From assembly GCA_034433305.1 (NCBI GenBank), contig DAOUAM010000089.1:50673-114672 (forward strand): a stretch of DNA of 64,000 bases, given 5' to 3'. Below, in pieces: positions 33,815 through 41,503 of this stretch. Position numbers and translations under genes: made by a program. The notes beneath the pieces were generated by a model that worked only from the letters and a program-made list of their open reading frames with translations, was not told the DNA's origin and made no database searches. Within the stretch, counting starts at the first letter, position 1, and every line of letters starts with the position of its first letter. Source of the stretch: DAOUAM01 sp034433305 (GTDB lineage: Bacteria > Chloroflexota > Dehalococcoidia > Lucifugimonadales > DAOUAM01).

Positions 33815-34965
33815 CTCCGCGCCATGGCCGCGCCCCGGACGGCGGTGGCCTCTATCTCCACCAGGATACTGGGCCGACCCAGGGCCGGTACGCCCACCAC
33901 CGTGGCGGCGGGCTGGATTTCGGCCAGGCGCTCGCGCAGGCCGTGGGCGACGTGCTCCAGGTCTTCCTCCCCCACCACGTAGGAGCGCGTGCGCACCAGG
34001 TCGCTGAAGGGCAGGCCCTGGCCCTCGATGCCCCAGCGTATCCAGTCCAGCGTCTTCAGCGTCTGGCCGTAGGCGTCGAAGGGCGCGCCCACCTCCTCAT
34101 CAAGCTGCACCGAGGTCGTGCCGGAGACGTACACCACGTCGCCCACTCTGACGGAGCGGCAGTAGTGGTGCTCCTCCTCGTAGGGCCGTCCGGTGTTGAG
34201 GTTGCGGCGTGTCCTGGTGGCGCCGATGACCGCCTCCACCTCGATAAGCTCCCCGGCCTGGCGCGGGCCTACGCCCTGCACCGTGATGCCCGCCGAAGTG
34301 GGATGGTGGGGGTGCATCAGCGCCAGCCTGCTGGCGGTGCTGGCGCGGCCCACGTAGGCCACGGCGGTGTAGTGCCGCGTGCTGACAATGTCCGTGGCCC
34401 GGCCCCCGCAGCTCTCCACCATGGAGATGATGCGGGCCGAGATGGCCCGGCACTGTGTCTCCAGGTCGCCCGGCGCCGTGACGCTGCCATCGGAGTGCAG
34501 GGCCGTGACGCCAGCGACCCATAGCTCATCGCCTACCTGCACGATGCCCGAGTAACCCCAGGCGTCAGCGTTGGGCATGTCCAGCGACAGCGCCTTCCTG
34601 GACGAGGCGGACCCTCGCACGGCCTCCACCTCCACCATCACCCGCGCGCCGCCTGGCAGGAAGTGCATCTGCGCCAGGCTCATGGCCGGCCGGATGTGGC
34701 CAAAGACCTCGCCGTGAAGGGCGCCCAGCAGGGCAAGGTCCTGGGGCTGCACACAGTACACACGGGTGCGCACCACGTCCTCCAGCGACGCATTCAGGCC
34801 CGACAGGGCAACCTGCGCCCTGGCCACCACTGCGCGGAACTGGAAGGCCAGGTCGCCGCCCTCGGCAGTAAGCCCTGAGAGGAAAATCCTGTTGCCTGTC
34901 TCCACGGCGGCGCTGGCGCCGTAGTGTCGCTCCTGGGGCACCTGGAGCAGAATACGCCTGCCCAT
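33811..34965 (-). CDS. Triple RidA (YjgF/UK114) domain protein
   Basis: The 384 residues comprise three tandem RidA-like units of about 128 residues each (1-125, 126-256, 257-384). Each has the 'G-(N/D)-x-(I/L)-x-(L/V)-(S/A)-G' strand (for example 'VGDVVYVSGTTSV') and ends in a 'V-E-(V/I)-E-A' strand. Classical RidA proteins are single-domain homotrimers that deaminate reactive enamines/imines; this fusion would fold as an intramolecular trimer. The catalytic Arg expected in the P-A-R-x-x-V motif is replaced in all three units (PAM, PTS, PAA), so a different or non-enzymatic role is possible. GGAGGA precedes the ATG. It is divergent from rph. Confidence 0.87.
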   Translation of the reverse strand: MGRRILLQVPQERHYGASAAVETGNRIFLSGLTAEGGDLAFQFRAVVARAQVALSGLNASLEDVVRTRVYCVQPQDLALLGALHGEVFGHIRPAMSLAQMHFLPGGARVMVEVEAVRGSASSRKALSLDMPNADAWGYSGIVQVGDELWVAGVTALHSDGSVTAPGDLETQCRAISARIISMVESCGGRATDIVSTRHYTAVAYVGRASTASRLALMHPHHPTSAGITVQGVGPRQAGELIEVEAVIGATRTRRNLNTGRPYEEEHHYCRSVRVGDVVYVSGTTSVQLDEEVGAPFDAYGQTLKTLDWIRWGIEGQGLPFSDLVRTRSYVVGEEDLEHVAHGLRERLAEIQPAATVVGVPALGRPSILVEIEATAVRGAAMARS

Positions 34966-35077
34966 GCTCTCCTCCTGTCTGGCTGCTACGGGGCGGAATG
35001 TAGTGTCATATCACGGCGTTGTCAAGATGGCGGCCCATGGCTATACTCGCAGCTATAGTTTGCACAGAGGTACGCTG

Positions 35078-35800
35078 TTGGTCCGAGTAGATGGACGTGC
35101 CCCCCATGAGCTGAGAGCAACCCGCATAACCCCTGGCGTGCAGGACTTCGCCGAAGGCTCGGTGCTCATCGAGGCTGGCCGGACGCGCGTGCTCTGCACC
35201 GTGTCCGTGGAGGAGAAGGTGCCGCTGTTCCTGAAGGGCGTCGGTGAGGGCTGGGTCACGGCGGAATACAGCATGCTGCCCCGCTCAACGGTGGTACGCA
35301 CGCCGCGAGAGTCCAGGACAGGCGGCCCGCGAGGCCGCACCTATGAGATCGAGCGGCTGATAGGCCGGTCGCTGAGGGCGGCGGTGGACCGGAAGCAACT
35401 GGGGGAGCGCACCTTCACGGTGGACTGCGATGTGCTCCAGGCCGATGGGGGCACGCGCACCGCCGCCATAACCGGGGCCTACGTGGCCCTGTACCAGGCA
35501 TTGCTGACGCTGAAGAAGCGCAACCAGCTCCAGGTGCTGCCCGTGAAGTGCGCCGTCGCGGCTACCAGCGTCGGCGTCATTGATGGCGAGGTGCTGCTGG
35601 ACCTGTGCTACGAAGAGGACGCTCGCGCCGAGGTGGACTTCAACGTGGTCATGACCGACGCTGGCGAGTTCGTGGAGGTCCAGGGCACCGCCGAGGGCCG
35701 CAGCTTCCCCAAGGCGACGCTGGACGCGCTGCTGGCTTCGGCGGAGAAAGGCATCGCCCGGCTATTCCAGCTACAGCAGGAGACCATCGCCAGCCTGTAG
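35078..35800 (+). CDS. rph: Ribonuclease PH
   Basis: This phosphorolytic 3'-5' exonuclease trims tRNA precursors. The product is 240 residues, the family norm. Seen are 'RVDGRAPHELRATRITPG' at the start, 'GWVTAEYSMLPRST' (phosphate-site neighbours), 'RGRTYEIERLIGRSLRA', and 'TVDCDVLQADGGTRTAAITG' with the acidic catalytic residues. Longer in-frame starts (ATG 34964 and 35027) run into the divergent RidA start. TTG 35078 has AGAGG at 35066-35070, 7 bases upstream, and aligns with known N-termini. Confidence 0.93.
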   Translation: MVRVDGRAPHELRATRITPGVQDFAEGSVLIEAGRTRVLCTVSVEEKVPLFLKGVGEGWVTAEYSMLPRSTVVRTPRESRTGGPRGRTYEIERLIGRSLRAAVDRKQLGERTFTVDCDVLQADGGTRTAAITGAYVALYQALLTLKKRNQLQVLPVKCAVAATSVGVIDGEVLLDLCYEEDARAEVDFNVVMTDAGEFVEVQGTAEGRSFPKATLDALLASAEKGIARLFQLQQETIASL

Positions 35801-36169
35801 GCCGCGTTGGGGGCAGCGCCGCAAGACCTCACCCCGTAGCTTCCTCTCCAGCTTGCCCCCTCGACAGGCTCTGAGCTTGCCGAAGGGTGTAAGGGGGGGC
35901 CATAGATTGACCAACGTATTGCCCTTAAAGACTGGAGGTGAGGTCTGCTCAGCCTGCCGACATCCCATCTCGTTCGAAGACCTGTCTGTTTATAGATATA
36001 GAGCTTCGCTGGCTGGGATATGCCTTGTGGGCGAAGCGGTAAGGCAGGGCCTGCCGGGCCACTTACTGCCATAGGCGCGTCTCTGCCGCCCAGCCCCGCC
36101 CGCACAGGGACAGGCCGGGCATGCACGGGAAAACGCTCCAGGCCGTTGGCCCTGGAGGTGGAGGCCTTT
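35801..36169. other. Intergenic region after rph
   Basis: It contains repeat A copy 2 (35825-35945) and then about 220 bases in which I see nothing coding. It separates the convergent rph and phosphatidyltransferase genes. Confidence 0.5.
35825..35945. repeat. Dispersed repeat A, copy 2
   Basis: This 121-base element runs from GACCTCACCC to GGTGAGGTC (terminal inverted repeats), with internal 'gccccctcgacaggctctga' and 'gggggccatagattgacc'. It is closely similar over its full length to copy 3 at 49056-49175. Confidence 0.8.
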
Positions 36170-36775
36170 CTACCCCTGGCCCTCGGTCTCCCGCCAGACG
36201 TGGAACAGGCGCTGGAGCGTGGTCAGCGTGGTCAGGGCGGCCATGGCCCCCAGGACCACGGCCACCGCTGGCAGCCACCACTGGCCGATGATGAGCCCTG
36301 TGCCCAGGGCCGCGACGCGCTCTGGCCTGGTCATAACCCCCACCTTGCACTGGATGTCCAGGCCCTCGGCCCGGGCGCGCAGGTAGCTGACCATGATGGA
36401 GCCTGCCAGCGCCAGGTACACCAGCACCACGCCGGAGGTGGAGTCCCTCCCCAGGTAGAACAGTAGCACCCCCAGCAGGACGATGATCTCGGAGACGCGG
36501 TCAATCACCGAGTCCAGCAGGGCGCCGAACCTGGTGACACGGCCCGTGGCCCTGGCCAGCGCGCCGTCAAACAGGTCGAATATGCCCGCCAGGAGCATCA
36601 CGGCGCCGCCAGCGGCAAGCTGGCCGGCGCTGACCAGGTAGGCGCTGGCCCCTGCGATGACTAGCCCCAGCAGGGTCACAACGTTGGGAGACAGGCCCAG
36701 CCTGTGGAAGAGGCGCGTGACCGGCTGCTCCAGGTAAGAGGACAGATAGCGGCGTGCGGTAGTACGAGTCAGCAT
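36170..36775 (-). CDS. CDP-alcohol phosphatidyltransferase (probable phosphatidylinositol phosphate synthase)
   Basis: The 201-residue membrane enzyme carries the family motif D-x2-D-G-x2-A-R-x8-G-x3-D-x3-D: 'DLFDGALAR' around residue 66, then 'GALLDSVID'. It has about five to six hydrophobic helices. It would transfer a phosphoalcohol to CDP-diacylglycerol. Being downstream of inositol-phosphate synthase and a PimA-like gene on the same strand, the alcohol is most likely inositol-1-phosphate, giving phosphatidylinositol phosphate as in mycobacterial PgsA1. ATG 36775 is chosen; the longer open frame overlaps the glycosyltransferase. Family is certain, substrate inferred. Confidence 0.87.
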   Translation of the reverse strand: MLTRTTARRYLSSYLEQPVTRLFHRLGLSPNVVTLLGLVIAGASAYLVSAGQLAAGGAVMLLAGIFDLFDGALARATGRVTRFGALLDSVIDRVSEIIVLLGVLLFYLGRDSTSGVVLVYLALAGSIMVSYLRARAEGLDIQCKVGVMTRPERVAALGTGLIIGQWWLPAVAVVLGAMAALTTLTTLQRLFHVWRETEGQG

Positions 36776-36851
36776 AACGTGGCCTGCTCCATGCGAGGCG
36801 GCATGCCAGCGGGCCGCACCGGGCTGCGCGGCGTCGCGTGCAAGGCCCCTC

Positions 36852-37988
36852 CTACTCGGATGATGCCATGGCGCGGCTGTCCAGGAACGTGTGGTAGTAG
36901 TCCAGTACCCGGCCCGCGATGCGCTCCCAGCGGTACTCCTCCACCTTGCACCGTGCCCTGGCCGCCAGGGAGGAGCGCAGGCCAGGGTCTTTGAGCAGCC
37001 TGGCGATGGCATCGGCCAGGGCAGCGTCGTTCTTGGGCGGCACCAGCAGGCCGTCCACCTCATGCTCGATGACCGAGGAGTAGCCCTCTATGGCGCTGGC
37101 GACGATGGGCGCGCCGGCGGCCATGGCCTCCAGCAGCACAATGCCGAAGCTCTCCCTGCCCGTGGCCGGCGAGCAGTACACGTGGGCAGACTTGTAGTAC
37201 CTGGCCTTCTCCTGGTCTGACACGCGGCCCACAAAGACCACGTCCTGCAGGTTGCGCTCGCTCATGATACGGTATGAGTCGTCGTCAGGCTTGCCTGGCC
37301 CCACCACAATCAGGCGAAGCTCAGGCCAGTCCCACTTGAGCCTGCTGTAGGCGCTGAGCAGGTGCTTCAGCCCCTTGCGCTTCTCCAGCCTGCCCACGAA
37401 CAGCAGGTTCAGCTTGCCGTCCAGCAGATGAGGGAAGGGCGCCGCGTTGGCGTAAAGGTCCACCCGTATGCCGTTGGGGATGATCTCGTAGTCGCCGGGG
37501 AAGTGCCGGCTGATGAACTGGTAGGCCGGCGTGGACACAGCAATGCGCCCGTCCAGCTTGCGGTAGTCCCGCATGAGCAGGTGCTTGCCCACGCGGTAGA
37601 GCCTGGTGCCACGGAAGGTGTGGAAGGTGGCGATGTTGACGGCGTTGGACATCCTCAGCATCATGTAGGGAATGAAGCCGGCAAAAGGCTCGTGCAGATG
37701 GACAACATCGAACTGCTCCTGCCTCAGCAGGGCCTTGACCTTGGGTTGCAGCCAGACAGAGAAGGACACGCGGGCGATGGAGCCGCCGCTGGGGACCGGC
37801 ACCGGCCTGCCCAGGTGTATGAAGTTGTCCCGCTGGATGCGCTCTGGCGCGGAGCAAGGGGCAATCAGCTTCACTGAGTGCCCCCAGCTCTCGAACTGGG
37901 CTGCTAGCTCGCTGATGTGGGCGGCCACTCCTCCCGGGAAAGCATGGTCGTAGGGCGACACAAGGGCGATCTTGATAGGTCGGTCCAT
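36852..37988 (-). CDS. PimA-like GT4 glycosyltransferase (phosphatidylinositol mannosyltransferase candidate)
   Basis: The 378-residue GT-B protein parallels mycobacterial PimA: 'YDHAFPGGVAAH' with the Gly loop, 'PVPVPSGGSIARVSF', 'VVHLHEPFAG', 'GRIAVS', 'IPNGIRVDLY', and the donor-site 'ESFGIVLLEAMAAGAPIVAS' with the E-x7-E pair. PimA adds mannose from GDP-mannose to phosphatidylinositol on the cytoplasmic face. It lies between ino1 and the CDP-alcohol transferase, 76 bases from the latter. The family assignment is strong; the exact sugar is inferred. Confidence 0.85.
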   Translation of the reverse strand: MDRPIKIALVSPYDHAFPGGVAAHISELAAQFESWGHSVKLIAPCSAPERIQRDNFIHLGRPVPVPSGGSIARVSFSVWLQPKVKALLRQEQFDVVHLHEPFAGFIPYMMLRMSNAVNIATFHTFRGTRLYRVGKHLLMRDYRKLDGRIAVSTPAYQFISRHFPGDYEIIPNGIRVDLYANAAPFPHLLDGKLNLLFVGRLEKRKGLKHLLSAYSRLKWDWPELRLIVVGPGKPDDDSYRIMSERNLQDVVFVGRVSDQEKARYYKSAHVYCSPATGRESFGIVLLEAMAAGAPIVASAIEGYSSVIEHEVDGLLVPPKNDAALADAIARLLKDPGLRSSLAARARCKVEEYRWERIAGRVLDYYHTFLDSRAMASSE

Positions 37989-38050
37989 GCGTGCTCCCTC
38001 GCGCTGAATGGGCGAATGGCCCGGTGCACCCCAGGCCGTGAAATGTTCAG

Positions 38051-39133
38051 CTATCCCTCCCGGCCCGCTATAAAGTCCTCCACCATCTTCCTTGCCTCGT
38101 CGTCCGTGTACTGGACTGGAGGCGACTTCATGAAGTATGCCGATGGGCCGATGATAGGCCCGCTCATGCCCCTGTCCTTGGCTATCTTGCAGCAGCGGAT
38201 GGCATCTATCACCACTCCCGCCGAGTTGGGGCTGTCCCAGACCTCCAGCTTGACCTCCAGGTTCAGGGGCACGTCACCGAAGGCCGTGCCCTCCATGCGG
38301 ATGTAGCACCACTTCCGGTCAGTGAGCCAGGGGACGTAGTCGGAGGGGCCTATGTGAATGTTCTCTGGCTCGATCTCGTAGTCAAGCTGGGAGGTGACCG
38401 AGTTGGTCTTGGACACCTTCTTGGAGGCCAGGCGCTCTTTCTCCAGCATGTTGAGGAAGTCCGTGTTGCCGCCGAAGTTCAACTGATAGGTGCGGTCAAG
38501 CCGGACGCCGCGCTCCATGAACAGGCGCGTCAGGACGCGGTGGACGATGGTGGCGCCCACCTGGGACTTGATGTCGTCGCCGATGATGGGCAGGCCAGCC
38601 TCGCGGAAGCGGCGCTGCCAGTAGTTGCCGGTGCCGCTGGCGATGAACACCGGGATGCAGTTCACGAAGCCGCAGCCCGCCGCCAGCACCTGCTCCACGT
38701 ACCACTTGGTGGCTTCCTCGGAGCCTACTGGCAGGTAGTTCACCACCACGTCCACCTCGCGCTCCCTCAGGACCTTCACTATGTCGTCCGTGGGGCCAGG
38801 CGCCTTCTGGATAACGCTGGAAAGATACTTGCCGATGCCGTCGTGGGTCATGCCACGCTGCACGGTGACACCGATGTGAGGGACGTCCTGGAACTTGATG
38901 GTATTGTTGGGCTGGGCAAATATCGCCTGGGACAGGTCCAGCCCGACCTTGTTGACATCAATATCGAAGGCGGCGACGAACTTGATGTCGCTAACGTGGT
39001 AGTCGCCCACCACCGGGTGCATCAGGCCAGGGATGGCCCCATCCCCGGCGACGTTGCGGTACTTGTAGACACCCTGGACCAGGGAGGATGCGCAGTTGCC
39101 CACACCAATGATTGCTACGTTTATGTTACCCAA
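38051..39133 (-). CDS. ino1: Inositol-3-phosphate (myo-inositol-1-phosphate) synthase
   Basis: This enzyme converts glucose-6-phosphate to inositol phosphate using bound NAD. The 360-residue protein is the short bacterial/archaeal class. Seen are the Rossmann start 'VAIIGVGNCASSLVQG', 'FDIDVNKVG', 'VVNYLPVGSEEATKWY', 'IIGDDIKSQVGATI' with active-site Asp and Lys, and 'LNFGGNTDFLNM'. The start codon is TTG at 39133, with GGAGG 11 bases upstream. It is the first gene of the inositol-lipid set on this strand. Confidence 0.94.
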   Translation of the reverse strand: MGNINVAIIGVGNCASSLVQGVYKYRNVAGDGAIPGLMHPVVGDYHVSDIKFVAAFDIDVNKVGLDLSQAIFAQPNNTIKFQDVPHIGVTVQRGMTHDGIGKYLSSVIQKAPGPTDDIVKVLREREVDVVVNYLPVGSEEATKWYVEQVLAAGCGFVNCIPVFIASGTGNYWQRRFREAGLPIIGDDIKSQVGATIVHRVLTRLFMERGVRLDRTYQLNFGGNTDFLNMLEKERLASKKVSKTNSVTSQLDYEIEPENIHIGPSDYVPWLTDRKWCYIRMEGTAFGDVPLNLEVKLEVWDSPNSAGVVIDAIRCCKIAKDRGMSGPIIGPSAYFMKSPPVQYTDDEARKMVEDFIAGREG

Positions 39134-39323
39134 GCTTTAAGAGTCCTCCCGATTCTTTGGAGCCGCGCCGAATAGCGCCACAACTTCGCCAGATTTTAGC
39201 ACCATGCAGAGGGCGATACAAGTATGGCGCGTGCCACTGGCCGTGCGGGGCCTGGTCCACCCAGGCAGCCCTGCGGCTATGTGCCATATTATGGCGCTCC
39301 TGCCCTGGAGGCGCGAGGTACAA

Positions 39324-39597
39324 ATGAACTATATTTCGCTGGTAGTGTCCGGGACTCTGTACCGCGAGGCCGGCCGCGGCGTCGGCCCGGACCTGAGCAG
39401 GATAGCCATCGTCGCCACCACCAGGAAGCCGCCACTGACGGCGGAGCAGTACATCCGGGAGTCCATCGAGTCTCCCGCCGCCTTCACAGTGCCAGTGTTT
39501 GGCCCTGACGTCATGCCCAACGGGCTGCGGGGCCAGATGAGCGAGGAGGAGTTCGAGGCACTTGGTGGCCTACCTGCTGACTTTCCGGTGAGGGCTG
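39324..39597 (+). pseudogene. Cytochrome c-like C-terminal remnant with frameshift
   Basis: The frame from ATG 39324 reads 'GRGVGPDLSRIA', 'TAEQYIRESIESPAAF' and 'VMPNGLRGQMSEEEFEAL', the C-terminal half of a class I cytochrome c with its Met ligand. After 'FEAL' the expected V-A-Y-L-L continues only in another frame (ending at TGA near 39597), so a frameshift is present. The heme-binding C-x2-C-H half is absent. I read it as a decayed gene in a repeat-rich gap. Confidence 0.5.
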
Positions 39598-39799
39598 ACT
39601 GGGGCAGATCTTCCAGTCCAGGCCCATGCCTCCGGCCCCATAAGGCATAGCGTCTGTGTCCCACCCTCGAAACGCTTCACCCCGCGCGGGTGGGCAGGAG
39701 CAACGACGTCTGCCTCAGTGGGCTGCGCAGGCTCCCGCCGCAGCATATGGCCACGCTGGGGGAATAATACCAAGTCGCTATGATGAGGCCATAAATACT

Positions 39800-39856
39800 G
39801 TAGGGGCAACCCTTGTGGTTGCCCAGGGCCTGGGCAGGCACAAGGCCTGCCCCTAC
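39800..39856. repeat. 57-base palindromic element
   Basis: It begins GTAGGGGCA and ends TGCCCCTAC. Two internal nested palindromes (around 39803-39825 and 39832-39855) give a double hairpin. No second copy was found in this window. Confidence 0.6.
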
Positions 39857-40054
39857 GAAATACGGCGCCATCATACAGAATTGGCATAAGAGCCTATCCG
39901 ATAACTGCACGTCGGCTGATAAAGCGCTCCTGGACAAGCTCAGGGCGAGCGATTATTTACCCGTTCGTGGTGGGCCTGTCGGACCACCATCAAGGTTGTC
40001 GGACAGGCCCTCAGGCGTACTGCATCTGGCGCCGGCCTGGTTGCGGGCAAGGCC

Positions 40055-40130
40055 AGCCCCCTCTATAGCTCTCCCCCAAAGGGGGCGAGAACAGTCCCTT
40101 CCCCCTGGCGGGAGAAGGGACTTTGCCGCC
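40055..40130. repeat. Dispersed repeat B, copy 1
   Basis: It contains 'cagccccctctatagctctc' and 'gggggcgagaacagtccctt', similar to 45189-45240 and to the reverse complement at about 26646-26703. All are intergenic. Confidence 0.6.
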
Positions 40131-40187
40131 TCCTTCAAGCAGAGTTGGTGTTGCACACCCCCAGTCAGTTCCGACGAGGGAGAGCTA

Positions 40188-41381
40188 TCATATAACACCC
40201 TTCTCCCTCAGCCTTGCCAGTTCCTCGCTGTCCAGGCCCAGCAGGGAGGACAGTACCTCCTCCGAGTGCTGGCCCAGGAGCGGTGGTGGCGTGATGCTCA
40301 CCGGGTGGGAGGCTATCTTGATGGGGCAGCCCAAGGCCTTGTAGCGCCCACGGGCCGGGTCGTCCAGCTCCACCACCATTTCGCGGGCGCGCAGGTGAGG
40401 GTCTTCCAGGACCTCGCAGGTGTCCAGCACCGCGCCGCAGGGCACGCCGATGTCGGTGAGGGCGGTCATGACCTCGCGCTTGGTGTGCCGGGACGTCCAG
40501 GCGGCGATGATTTCTTCCACCTCGCTAGCCCGCTGCCTGCGCGCCTCCTCGGTGGCGTAGCGCTGGTCGCCGATGAGGTCGGCGCGGCCAACGACTGCCA
40601 GCAGGCTGTCCCAGGCATCGCCGGTCAAGACTATGGTCACGTAGTCGTTGGGGCCTCCCGGCGCGCAGGGGTAAACGATGGACGGCCCGCCCCAGCCTCG
40701 GTTGCCTAGCCTCTGCACCGGCTTGCCCGAGGCCAGGGTGTCCATGATCCTGATGCGCATCAGATTGGTCACGGCGTCCTGCATGGAGACTTCCACGTAC
40801 TGGCTCTCTCCCGACCTGTCGCGGGCGCGCAGGGCCGCCAGGACGCCGATGGCGCAGTGGAGCCCTGTGCCCGAGTCGCCCACACCCACCGAGACGAAGG
40901 TGGGCTGGCCGCCGGGGCCGCCGTTGGTGCTCATGGCCCCGGACATGGCCTGGGCCACGTTCTCGAAGCTCTTGAAGCTGGCGTAGGGGCCATAGGTGCC
41001 GAACCCCTTGATGGAGGCGAAGACGATACGCGGGTTCACTTCCCTCAGGACCTGGTACCCCAGGCCAAACTTCTCCATCCGCCCCGGCCCGAAGTTCTCC
41101 ATCACCACGTCGGAGAGTCTGGCCAGCCTCTTGAAGATTTCCTGGCCCTCCCCGGACTTGAGGTCCAGGCACACGCTGCGCTTGTTGGCGTTGAAGACCA
41201 GGAAGTAGAAGCTGTCCATATCCGGCCTGTGGGCGCGCTCAGTCCTGGTGCGGTCCCCGACACCGGGTTCCTCCACCTTGATGACTTCGGCGCCCAGCCA
41301 GGCCAGCAACTGAGTGCACGATGGCCCTGCCTGTACCTGGGTCAGGTCCAGGATGCGTATCCCTTCCAGGGGCGCGGTCAT
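40188..41381 (-). CDS. CaiB/BaiF family CoA transferase (family III)
   Basis: The 397-residue protein opens 'PLEGIRILDLTQVQAGPSCTQLLAWLGAEVIKVE' (residues 4-37), the family's CoA-binding start. The catalytic Asp that forms the glutamyl/aspartyl-CoA-type anhydride is in 'NKRSVCLDLKSGEG' and the nearby 'VENFGPG'-like 'MENFGPGRMEKFGL' region. It moves CoA between carboxylic acids such as formate/oxalate, carnitine or succinate. GGAGGG lies 6 bases upstream of the ATG. The substrate is not predictable. It is divergent from the MFS transporter, which might import the acid. Confidence 0.9.
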   Translation of the reverse strand: MTAPLEGIRILDLTQVQAGPSCTQLLAWLGAEVIKVEEPGVGDRTRTERAHRPDMDSFYFLVFNANKRSVCLDLKSGEGQEIFKRLARLSDVVMENFGPGRMEKFGLGYQVLREVNPRIVFASIKGFGTYGPYASFKSFENVAQAMSGAMSTNGGPGGQPTFVSVGVGDSGTGLHCAIGVLAALRARDRSGESQYVEVSMQDAVTNLMRIRIMDTLASGKPVQRLGNRGWGGPSIVYPCAPGGPNDYVTIVLTGDAWDSLLAVVGRADLIGDQRYATEEARRQRASEVEEIIAAWTSRHTKREVMTALTDIGVPCGAVLDTCEVLEDPHLRAREMVVELDDPARGRYKALGCPIKIASHPVSITPPPLLGQHSEEVLSSLLGLDSEELARLREKGVI

Positions 41382-41503
41382 ATATGTCCCTCCTGGTGTG
41401 CCACTATGCCCTTGGCCAGGTGTCGGTGCGCTGGCCCCAGCCGTTGACCGGCTTCGGGAAGTAATGGTAGCATCGCCAGCAATTATCGGCCACGGAGGCT
41501 GAA

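Larger units (their letters stand above)
39134..40187. other. Gene-poor region of about 1 kb with remnants and repeats
   Basis: It holds the cytochrome c-like remnant (39324-39597), a 57-base element (39800-39856), an inverted repeat GGGCCTGTC/GACAGGCCC at 39972-40010 and a repeat B copy. I see no intact gene. Short open frames here have repeat-derived composition. Confidence 0.6.

Noticed and set aside
34964..35077. Upstream starts of rph
   Set aside because: They overlap the divergent RidA start and its ribosome site, and no RNase PH extends so far; TTG 35078 has a well-placed AGAGG.
40188..41381. Formyl-CoA:oxalate CoA-transferase as a specific name
   Set aside because: Family III membership is clear, but no oxalyl-CoA decarboxylase is nearby and substrate residues cannot be assigned by eye.
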